The translations under genes were made by a program, and so were the position numbers. This document shows positions 32,617-39,752 of a stretch of 64,000 bases of DNA, piece after piece. Origin of the DNA: 40CM-2-70-7 sp035505915 (GTDB lineage Bacteria; Gemmatimonadota; Gemmatimonadetes; Gemmatimonadales; GWC2-71-9); assembly GCA_035505915.1 (NCBI GenBank), contig DATJQI010000043.1, forward strand, positions 1 through 64,000, in the 5' to 3' direction. The stretch's first letter is position 1, and each line of letters begins with the position of its first letter. A model generated the notes under the pieces. The model worked only from the letters and a program-made list of their open reading frames with translations. It searched no databases and was not told where the DNA came from.

Positions 32617-33605
32617 AGCGGCGTGAAGTACCCAAGCCGGAGCTGCGCTGCACGCGCTGCCGCGCCGAGCTGGAGCGGTACTGGTCGTTCTGTCCCAACT
32701 GCGCCAAGCAGCTGGTGTGGGGAGACACCCAGCGGGAGACCGGCGCCGAGTGCGCCTACTGCCGGTGGATCGTGTCGGACTCGTTCTCGTACTGTCCCTG
32801 GTGCGGGCGGGACATCGCCGACCGTCAGTCGAGCGCCGAGCCGCTGAAGGCGCCGAAGGGGTTCAAGTTCCACGCCCGCTGCGACTGGGGCTGCGGCGGC
32901 GGCGTGATGTACCCGATGGAGTGGTGCCCGTGGTGCGGGCGCGAGCAGACCTGGCGCTACCCGCAGTTCCAGAACATCTGCCCGCACTGCAACAAGGGCG
33001 TGGACGACTGGATGGACACCTGTCCCTGGTGCGGCGAGGACGCCACCGGCCAGGCGCTCATTCCGCGGGCCCTCACGCGCACGCGGCGGCTGCTCGTGGT
33101 CAGCCGGGTCAAGGACTGGAACTACCGCGTGCTGCTCCGCCCGGGGGTCTCGGGCGTCGACCCCGACGCCCCCAAGGTGATCGAGATCGACCGCCGCTAC
33201 GTCACCGGGAAGCGCCGGCGCGACGAGATCTCGTGGACCCTGCTCACCGGCCTCATCCTCCACGAGCTGGGACACTCCTTCCTCTACCACCACTGGACCT
33301 GGACGCGGACCGGCCGCTTCCGCCGGGCGTTCGGTGAAGTGCGGAAGGCCTACCGCGTGGCCGACGAGCACTGGGTCGACTTTCAGCGGCGCCGGGTGGC
33401 CACCACGCTTCCCGACTACGTCTCGATGTACGCCGCCACCCATCCGCAGGAGGACTTCGCGGAGACCTTCCGGTTCTACGTGGCGCGGCGGGGCCGCCTG
33501 CGCGAGCTGTTCGGGGAGTTCGGCCGCAAACGGAAAGGGGTGGTGGTGTTCGAGAAGTTCCTGGTTCTGCACGATTACGTGCGGAGTCTCAGGGGATGGA
33601 GGTAG
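32613..33605 (+). CDS. Four-zinc-ribbon putative metallopeptidase
   Basis: The 330-residue protein begins with four tandem zinc ribbons with cysteines at residues 13/16/27/30, 47/50/61/64, 90/94/105/108 and 123/126/137/140 (third spacing CxxxC). The C-terminal half has HELGH at 217-221, the zincin signature, and a later DFAETFRFYV, resembling the putative zinc-binding peptidase group (Peptidase_Mx-like). It has no signal peptide, so it is probably cytoplasmic. The fusion of four ribbons with a zincin suggests a protein-quality or nucleic-acid-linked protease. Translation is coupled to the MFS gene (ATGA). Confidence 0.85.
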   Translation: MKRREVPKPELRCTRCRAELERYWSFCPNCAKQLVWGDTQRETGAECAYCRWIVSDSFSYCPWCGRDIADRQSSAEPLKAPKGFKFHARCDWGCGGGVMYPMEWCPWCGREQTWRYPQFQNICPHCNKGVDDWMDTCPWCGEDATGQALIPRALTRTRRLLVVSRVKDWNYRVLLRPGVSGVDPDAPKVIEIDRRYVTGKRRRDEISWTLLTGLILHELGHSFLYHHWTWTRTGRFRRAFGEVRKAYRVADEHWVDFQRRRVATTLPDYVSMYAATHPQEDFAETFRFYVARRGRLRELFGEFGRKRKGVVVFEKFLVLHDYVRSLRGWR

Positions 33606-33618
33606 GGCGCCACCTCGC

Positions 33619-33626
33619 TATTTTTG
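33619..33626 (+). promoter_or_regulatory. TATTTTTG box upstream of the DUF481 gene
   Basis: TATTTTTG lies 22 nt before ATG 33649, followed by a GGAG ribosome site (33640-33643). The same TATTTT box occurs at 51589. It is a candidate -10 element. Confidence 0.35.
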
Positions 33627-33648
33627 TGCACCACTCTTCGGAGCCTTG

Positions 33649-34401
33649 ATGCGCACCTTTGGAGTTCTGACGCTCGCCGCGCTGGCAGTCGCGGCCCGCG
33701 CCGCGGCGCAGACGCCCGCGCCCGCCGCGCCGGCCGCCCCCGCCAAGGCCGATACCACCAAGCTCACCATCGGGCTCGGCCTCGTCACGACGAGCGGCAA
33801 CACGAGCGTCACCACATTCAACTTCGGCAACGGGTTCGCGTACATCGCGCATCCGTGGGTCTTCTCGGAAGCCGCGACGATGATCTACGGGTCGACGCAC
33901 GATACGGTCAACAACGACCAGTACCACCTCCTGCTCCGCGTCGACTACACGATCCACGACGGATTGTCGGCGTACCTGTACGGCGGCTTCGACCGGGACC
34001 GCTTTGCCGGCGTCGTGTCCCGCTATCAGGAAGCGGGCGGCTTCTCGTGGAAAGCGGTGGCCACGCCCGTCGACCTGCTCACCCTCGAAGCCGGTGTGGC
34101 GGAGAACCAGCAGCAGAACGTCGGGGGCGGCCCGTCCGAGTCGTTCGTCGCCGCCCGCGCCGCCGTGACCTACAAGCGCATGCTCAACAAGACCGCGTTC
34201 GCGCAGGAGGCGCTCGAGGTGCTGCCCGATCTGCAACACAGCCAGAACCTGCGCATCAACTCCGAGACCGACCTGGTCGCGCCGCTCTCCACCGCCATTT
34301 CGCTCAAGGTGGGGTATGTCATCCGGTTCGATAACCTGCCGCCGGCGGGTTTCAAGAAGACCGATCGGATCCTGACCACCGGCATCCAGATCGCGCTCTA
34401 G
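33649..34401 (+). CDS. DUF481-family outer-membrane protein
   Basis: The 250-residue protein has a signal peptide ending AAAQTPAPA and a low-complexity Ala/Pro linker. The rest is a DUF481 domain, a predicted outer-membrane barrel with alternating beta strands. Typical features are the first strand IGLGLVTTSGNTSVTTF and the last strand KTDRILTTGIQIAL, with a C-terminal hydrophobic residue. Function unknown. It stands 43 bp after the metallopeptidase gene, with its own candidate promoter, and 11 bp before the YccA-like gene. Confidence 0.87.
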   Translation: MRTFGVLTLAALAVAARAAAQTPAPAAPAAPAKADTTKLTIGLGLVTTSGNTSVTTFNFGNGFAYIAHPWVFSEAATMIYGSTHDTVNNDQYHLLLRVDYTIHDGLSAYLYGGFDRDRFAGVVSRYQEAGGFSWKAVATPVDLLTLEAGVAENQQQNVGGGPSESFVAARAAVTYKRMLNKTAFAQEALEVLPDLQHSQNLRINSETDLVAPLSTAISLKVGYVIRFDNLPPAGFKKTDRILTTGIQIAL

Positions 34402-34412
34402 AGGAGAACCAC

Positions 34413-35147
34413 ATGGCCAATCCCGTATTGAACTCCAAGACCTTCGCCGCCCCGGGGACCGCGACGGGCGTCGAGACGATGACCATCGAGGGCACGGTCA
34501 ACAAGACCGGCATCCTGCTGTTCCTCGTGGTCGCGACGGCGTGCTGGATGTGGACGCAGACCTACAACGCCGTGGATCCGGACGCCGCGATGCCGTGGAT
34601 GTGGGGCGGAGTGCTCGGCGGGCTGGCGGTGGGGATCGCCACCCGCTTCAAGCCCCAGTGGGCTCCCGTGACCGCCCCGCTGTACGCCGCGCTGGAGGGA
34701 CTGGCGCTGGGCGGAATCTCCGCCTGGTATGCCGCCGCGTATCCGGGCATCCTGATCCAGGCTGTGTCCCTCACGTTCATCACCCTCTTCGTGATGCTGT
34801 TGGCGTATCGCAGCGGCCTGGTGCGCGCCACGCCGGCGTTCCGCAAGGTGATCGGCATCGCCATGAGCGCGATCCTGCTCTACTACCTGGTGGTGCTCGG
34901 GATGTCCCTGTTCGGGGTCGGCACGGCCTGGTTCTACGGGGGCGGAACCCTGGGCATCGGGATCAGCCTGCTGATCACCGGCGTGGCCGCGTTCCGCATG
35001 ATCCTGGACTTCGATCTCATCGAGCAGGGCGTCCAGCAGGGCGCCCCGAAAGCGATGGAGTGGTATGGCGCCTTCGCGCTCGTGGTCGGCCTGATCTGGC
35101 TGTATCTCGAGATCCTGCGGCTGCTGGGACGTCTGCGCCGCCGGTAG
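34413..35147 (+). CDS. Bax inhibitor-1/YccA-like membrane protein
   Basis: This 244-residue protein has about seven membrane segments and no soluble domain. The family is the bacterial arm of the BI-1/YccA proteins, which modulate membrane protein turnover (YccA interacts with FtsH) or act as pH-sensitive calcium leak channels. The N-terminal soluble segment (about 30 residues) contains GTATGVETMTIEGTVNKTG. The start has an AGGAG ribosome site. A strong intrinsic terminator follows 32 bp after the stop. Confidence 0.88.
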   Translation: MANPVLNSKTFAAPGTATGVETMTIEGTVNKTGILLFLVVATACWMWTQTYNAVDPDAAMPWMWGGVLGGLAVGIATRFKPQWAPVTAPLYAALEGLALGGISAWYAAAYPGILIQAVSLTFITLFVMLLAYRSGLVRATPAFRKVIGIAMSAILLYYLVVLGMSLFGVGTAWFYGGGTLGIGISLLITGVAAFRMILDFDLIEQGVQQGAPKAMEWYGAFALVVGLIWLYLEILRLLGRLRRR

Positions 35148-35179
35148 GCCTGCAACCCTCCGGCCCATCCGGCGCATCC

Positions 35180-35218
35180 AAACGCCCGGGGTCACCTGAC
35201 CCCGGGCGTTTGTCTTTT
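35180..35218 (+). terminator. Strong intrinsic terminator
   Basis: A 15-bp perfect stem, AAACGCCCGGGGTCA (35180-35194) pairing with TGACCCCGGGCGTTT (35197-35211), has a CC loop and is followed by GTCTTTTC. It ends the transcript of the YccA-like gene. The right arm overlaps the leader of the HEAT-repeat gene. Confidence 0.92.
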
Positions 35219-35236
35219 CTCTGTCGCGAGGTCCAC

Positions 35237-36736
35237 ATGCCGAACCGCCTCCGTCTGATCGGCGCCGCGCTGGCGCTTGCTTCCGTCTCGTGGGTCGCCG
35301 GCCGTGCCTCCGCGGCCGCCCCCCGCGCCACCGCCTCCGCCGACTCCGCGACGGTATCCCACGTGCTGGACCTCCTGCGCTCCGCCGATCCCACGGTCTG
35401 CGAGCTCGCGGCCCGCGCCCTGACCCGGGGCTGGGGAGAGAGCGGCGCGCCCATCGGCGGCCCGCTCACCCGCGACGTCCTGAGGATCCGGAGTCACGGC
35501 GGGTCGGGCCCGGTGGTGGGCGCGTTCCGTGCCGCCCTCCGCGATTCCAACACCTGCATCCGCGAGCTCGCCGCCGCCCAAGTCGCCGACCACGACTCGG
35601 GGAGCCTCGCGCTGTTCACCACCCTCTCCGCGGATCGCGACCCGGCGCTCCGGAGCACGGGCGTGCTGGGGCTCGGCATCATCGGCAGCGACCGGTCGCT
35701 CGCCACGCTCGAGCACACCCTCCGGGACCAGAACGCGCACGTCCGCGCGATGAGCGCGTGGGCGCTGGGCGAGGTGGGGGACGGCGACGCCGTGAGCCCG
35801 TTGGCCCAGGCGCTCCACGACGACTCCACGGACGTTCGGCGGCTCGCCGCGCGCGCCCTCGGCTCGATCGGCGTCGTGAGCGCGTTGACCCCGCTCCGGC
35901 ACGCGCTCCAGGACCCGGATGCCACCGTCCGTCAGACCGCCGCGTGGGGCCTGGGAGAGATCGGCGAGAAGAGCGCCGTGCCGGCGCTCGGGGCGGCCCT
36001 CAAGGATCCCGACCCGGACGTGCGGGCCACGGCCGTGTGGGCGCTGGGCCAGATCTCCGACTCCACCGCGACCGCACCGCTCGCTCAGGTGCTCGAGGAC
36101 CGCGACCCTGAAGTGCGGCAGATGGCGGCCTGGGCCTTGGGCCAGGTGGGAGACCGGAGCACCGTCCGGCCCCTTACCCGGGCCCTCAAGGACCGGGATG
36201 ACGACGTGCGGAACGTCGCGGCCTGGGCGCTCGGTCAGGTGGAAGACGCGTCCTCGGTGCCCGCGTTGGCCGCCGCGCTCCAGGATCCGTCGACCGACGT
36301 CCGCAATACCGCCGCCTGGGCGCTCGGGGAAGTCGGAGTGGGACAAGGAGTCGGGGGGCTCGCGGGCTCGCTGAAGGACTCGTCGAGCGACGTGCGGAGC
36401 ACGTCGGCGTGGGCGCTGGGGCAGATCGCTTCACCCCAGGCGATCGACCCCCTGAAAGCGGCCTTGTCGGATCCCGACGACGACGTCCGCGAGACCGCGG
36501 CGTGGGCGCTCGCCCAGATCGACGACGACCGGGCCGAGCAGGCGGTGGCGGCGTTCGACGAGCAGCATGACGAAGGGCGGGGCGCCCATCCGCACCCGCA
36601 TCCTCACCCGGGCTTCCACCGGAGCTGGTCGGGGATGCCGATGCCCATCCCGATGCCGATGCCCATGCCGCAGCCGAATCCGGGCCGGATGCGGATCCAC
36701 GTGCACGTTCCGCGGGTGCGGGTGCGGCCTAACTGA
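35237..36736 (+). CDS. Secreted HEAT-repeat protein with His/Met/Pro-rich tail
   Basis: The 499-residue product begins with a signal peptide (cleavage near ASAAAP). Residues about 100-430 hold HEAT/PBS-lyase-like repeats. From residue 174 to 422 the AWALG core recurs at exactly 31-residue steps (174, 205, 236, 267, 298, 329, 360, 391, 422). The C-terminus is unusual: HPHPHPHPG, GMPMPIPMPMPMPMPQPNPG-like sequence (468-483) and an RIHVHVPRVRVRP end. The His-rich part could bind metal; the Met/Pro run is low complexity. Its role is likely as a binding scaffold in the periplasm or on the surface. The stop overlaps convergent glpD by 8 nt. Confidence 0.88.
   Translation: MPNRLRLIGAALALASVSWVAGRASAAAPRATASADSATVSHVLDLLRSADPTVCELAARALTRGWGESGAPIGGPLTRDVLRIRSHGGSGPVVGAFRAALRDSNTCIRELAAAQVADHDSGSLALFTTLSADRDPALRSTGVLGLGIIGSDRSLATLEHTLRDQNAHVRAMSAWALGEVGDGDAVSPLAQALHDDSTDVRRLAARALGSIGVVSALTPLRHALQDPDATVRQTAAWGLGEIGEKSAVPALGAALKDPDPDVRATAVWALGQISDSTATAPLAQVLEDRDPEVRQMAAWALGQVGDRSTVRPLTRALKDRDDDVRNVAAWALGQVEDASSVPALAAALQDPSTDVRNTAAWALGEVGVGQGVGGLAGSLKDSSSDVRSTSAWALGQIASPQAIDPLKAALSDPDDDVRETAAWALAQIDDDRAEQAVAAFDEQHDEGRGAHPHPHPHPGFHRSWSGMPMPIPMPMPMPQPNPGRMRIHVHVPRVRVRPN
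35699..36526 (+). repeat. 93-bp tandem coding repeat of the HEAT-repeat gene
   Basis: Nine 31-codon units encode a repeated DP-x-x-VR-x-x-AAWALG-x-I pattern with no length change between units. DNA identity between units is only partial, so the repeats are old rather than recently expanded. Confidence 0.85.
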
Positions 36737-38417
36737 CGCGGCTGGCGCGGGCCACGCCGGTCATGAACTCGCGGGCCCGCTGCACTTCGGTGAGGTAGTC
36801 GGCGATCTCTTCGGTCTCGCGGTCCTGCTCCCAGCCGAGAAGCTCGCCCATGCGCCGGGCGACCGGGGGCGCGGCGGCGCTCCCGTGCCCGGCGTCTTCG
36901 TAGAAGAGATGAGTCCGCCGGATCAGGATGTCGGTGAGGCGCATCGCCATTTCCCGCTCGACGCCGTGCACCACCTCGGCCCACGTCTCCGGCCGTCCTT
37001 CGATGATGGGGCGGCCCAGCGTGCGGTCCCGCTCGATCAAGTTGACCAGCGCCGCCGATTCGCTGCCGTAGCTCCGCACCAGGTGGCGGGCGACCGGCTC
37101 CGGGATGTCCCGACCGCGGGCCGACTCCACCAGCACCTCGAGGTCGGCGATGTCGCCGCCGGGAAGCACCAGGTGCTCGGTGGGCGGGCGCGGGGGCACC
37201 GGGCGGCCGTCGGCCTGATGCAGCCGCTCGGTGACGCGATCGACGACGTCCCGTCCCATCACGCGGTGGGTGGTGAGCTTCCCCCCGGCGATGGTGATGA
37301 ATCCGCTGGGACTCTCGACGATCCGGTGCTCCCGGGACACCTGGGCGGTGCTGAGGTTCTTCTCCGGAGCGAGGAGCGGCCGGAGTCCGGCCCACGTGGA
37401 GATCACGTCCTTGGGGGCCAGGCGGGCCTGCGGGAAGATGGCGTTGGCGGAGCGGAGGAGATAGATGACGTCTTCGCCGGTGGCGCGCACTTCGTCGGGT
37501 GACACGCTGTCGTCGGTGTCGGTGGTGCCGATGTAGCTCACCTCACCCCAGGGGAGGATGAACATCACCCGGCCGTCCATGGGCGAGAGCAGCGTGATCG
37601 CGTTGGTGTGGCCGATGCGCGACCGCGGGACGACGACGTGCACGCCCTTGGTGGGTCGCAGGAGCGCGGGCGCGGCCGGGTCGTCCATCCGGCGCAGCGC
37701 GTCGACCCAGGGTCCGGTGGCGTTGACCACCACCCGGGCCTGTACCGTCGACGTCTCTCCGGTCAGCTGATCGCGGATCACCGCCCCCCGCACCTGTCCG
37801 TCGGGCTTCGACAGCGCGGTCACCTGGACGTAGTTCGCGGCCAGGGCTCCGGCCTGCGCGGCGGCGCGCAGGTTGGCGAGGGTCAGCCGGGCGTCGTCGG
37901 TCTGGGCGTCCCAGTACTTCCCCGCGCCGGCGAGCCCTTTTTCACGGAGCCCGGGCTCCTCCCGCCGCGCCGCGCGCCGGGAGAGCCAGTGATGCGGATG
38001 CACGTTCCGGAACGAGGCCAGCAGGTCGTAAAGCCAGAGCGCGGCGAAGATCTTCCAGGGGGCCACCCGGGCCCCGTGGTACGCGGGAAACACGAAGGCC
38101 AGGGGATGGACGAGGTGGGGCGCCGTATTGAGGAGGATCCGGCGCTCCCGGCTGGCCTCGAAGACCAGGCGGAGCTCCCCGTGCTCGAGATACCGCAGTC
38201 CGCCGTGGATGAGGCGGGACGAATGTGAGCTGGTGCCGCCGCCGAAGTCGCCTTTCGAGACGAGGCCCACCGAGAGGCCGCGGAGCGCGGCGTCGCGGGC
38301 GATCGCGGCGCCCGTGATCCCGCCACCGATGATGAGGAGATCGAGGGGCGCGGCGGCCATCGTCGCGAGCGCCGCGGCGCGCCCCCGATGCGAGAACGAT
38401 GTATCGGCTCCCAACAC
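36729..38417 (-). CDS. glpD: Aerobic glycerol-3-phosphate dehydrogenase
   Basis: GlpD oxidises glycerol-3-phosphate to dihydroxyacetone phosphate at the membrane, feeding quinone. The product is about 562 residues, with FAD-binding IIGGGITGAAIARDAAL near the start, SSRLIHGGLRYLEHGE, the SYIGTTDTD loop, and GGKLTTHR toward the C-terminus. The usual family start lies a few residues before the FAD motif. GTG 38417 (or TTG 38414) with a GGAGG upstream is chosen over ATG 38360, which would remove residues aligned in relatives. A further upstream ATG is rejected. Divergent from the thiolase gene by about 70 bp. Confidence 0.93.
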   Translation of the reverse strand: MLGADTSFSHRGRAAALATMAAAPLDLLIIGGGITGAAIARDAALRGLSVGLVSKGDFGGGTSSHSSRLIHGGLRYLEHGELRLVFEASRERRILLNTAPHLVHPLAFVFPAYHGARVAPWKIFAALWLYDLLASFRNVHPHHWLSRRAARREEPGLREKGLAGAGKYWDAQTDDARLTLANLRAAAQAGALAANYVQVTALSKPDGQVRGAVIRDQLTGETSTVQARVVVNATGPWVDALRRMDDPAAPALLRPTKGVHVVVPRSRIGHTNAITLLSPMDGRVMFILPWGEVSYIGTTDTDDSVSPDEVRATGEDVIYLLRSANAIFPQARLAPKDVISTWAGLRPLLAPEKNLSTAQVSREHRIVESPSGFITIAGGKLTTHRVMGRDVVDRVTERLHQADGRPVPPRPPTEHLVLPGGDIADLEVLVESARGRDIPEPVARHLVRSYGSESAALVNLIERDRTLGRPIIEGRPETWAEVVHGVEREMAMRLTDILIRRTHLFYEDAGHGSAAAPPVARRMGELLGWEQDRETEEIADYLTEVQRAREFMTGVARASRVS

Positions 38418-38489
38418 GCCTCCGCTTGGCTCGGGTGCCAGCGTCGTGGTAGGTTTCCCAGCATTCCAGAGCGGCAGCAGGAGAATGTA

Positions 38490-39752
38490 ATGCCTCAGGA
38501 TGCCCCGAGGGGGCGTCGCGTCGCCATCGTGGCCGGATGCCGGACGCCGTTCGCCAAATCGGGAACGGTGTTCAAGGACGTCCTCGCGGTGGATCTGGCC
38601 CGGCACGCGGGGCGGGAGTTGATCGAGCGGACCAACCTGGACCCCCGCGAAATCGACGAAGTGATCTACGGACAGGTGGTGGCCTCACCGCTCGTCCCCA
38701 ACGTCGCGCGCGAAGTCTCCCTTCTCCCCCAGCTCCCCAAGGAAGTCCCGGCCTACACCGTGAACCGCGCCTGCGCGTCGTCGGGCCAGGCGGTCACCAA
38801 CGCCGCGGACCAGATCGCGCGCGGCCACGCCGACGTGGTGCTGGCGGGCGGGGTCGAGTCGCTGTCGGACATTCCCATCCTCCACACGCGGCGGATGGCG
38901 CAGGTCCTGACGGACTTCTCCAAGGCGAAATCGCTGGGCGCCCGTCTCGCGATCCTCGCGCGCATCCGTCCCCGCGACCTGGTCCCCGTGTCTCCGGCCA
39001 TCGCCGAGCCGTCCACCGGCGAGACCATGGGCCAGTCCGCGGAGAAAATGGCGAAGGAAAACGGGATCACGCGCGAGGCCCAGGATCAGTGGGCCCTGCG
39101 GAGCCACCGGCTCGCCGCGCAGGGCACCGCGGACGGCCGGCTGACCGCCGAGATCGTTCCGTGGTTCCCGGCGGACGGCGGCGCGCCCGTCACCGCGGAC
39201 AACGGGATCCGGACCGACACGTCGCTCGAGCAGATGGCCCGGCTCAAGCCGGTGTTCGACCGCCGGTACGGCTCGGTGACCGCCGCCAATTCCTCGCCGC
39301 TCACGGACGGCGCGTCGGCGGTGCTCCTGATGAGCGAGGACGCCGCGAAGGCGCTGGGCTATCGCCCGCTCGCCTACCTCAAGTCCTACGCCGTGGCGGC
39401 GGTGGATCCGGGATGGCAGCTCCTCCAGGGTCCGATCTGGGCGGTCCCCAAGGCGCTCGAGCGCGCCGGGATCACCTGGGGGGACCTGGGTCTCCTCGAG
39501 GTCCACGAGGCGTTCGCGGCGCAGGTGCTCTCGAACTTCAAAGGCTGGGGCGACAAGGGGTGGAACGTGAATCCCGACATCATCAACGTGATGGGCGGGT
39601 CCATCGCCATCGGCCATCCGTTCGGGGCCACCGGCGGGCGGGTGATCACCACGCTCGCGAACGAGATGAACCGCCGGGACGTCCAGTTCGGCCTCGTGTC
39701 CATCTGCGCGCAGGGCGGGATGGCCTTCGCCTGCGTGCTGGAGCGCGTCTGA
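38490..39752 (+). CDS. fadI: Acetyl-CoA acyltransferase (thiolase)
   Basis: The 420-residue thiolase performs the last step of beta-oxidation. The nucleophilic cysteine is in VNRACASSGQAV, the catalytic histidine in GHPFGATGGR, and the second cysteine in SICAQGGMAFA. It starts at ATG 38490 with AGGAG 8 nt upstream; an ATG at 38388 in the same frame would overlap glpD. The length and pairing with fadJ indicate the FadI-type long-chain enzyme. The stop TGA overlaps the fadJ ATG (TGATG). Confidence 0.94.
   Translation: MPQDAPRGRRVAIVAGCRTPFAKSGTVFKDVLAVDLARHAGRELIERTNLDPREIDEVIYGQVVASPLVPNVAREVSLLPQLPKEVPAYTVNRACASSGQAVTNAADQIARGHADVVLAGGVESLSDIPILHTRRMAQVLTDFSKAKSLGARLAILARIRPRDLVPVSPAIAEPSTGETMGQSAEKMAKENGITREAQDQWALRSHRLAAQGTADGRLTAEIVPWFPADGGAPVTADNGIRTDTSLEQMARLKPVFDRRYGSVTAANSSPLTDGASAVLLMSEDAAKALGYRPLAYLKSYAVAAVDPGWQLLQGPIWAVPKALERAGITWGDLGLLEVHEAFAAQVLSNFKGWGDKGWNVNPDIINVMGGSIAIGHPFGATGGRVITTLANEMNRRDVQFGLVSICAQGGMAFACVLERV

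Noticed and set aside
35180..35211. Terminator stem as an operator for the HEAT-repeat gene
   Set aside because: GC-rich perfect stem with 2-nt loop plus a T-rich tail fits an intrinsic terminator of the upstream gene better.
35537..36540. Possible CRISPR-like regular repeats in the HEAT gene
   Set aside because: The 93-bp period is a protein repeat in one open frame, with no constant repeat/variable spacer pattern.
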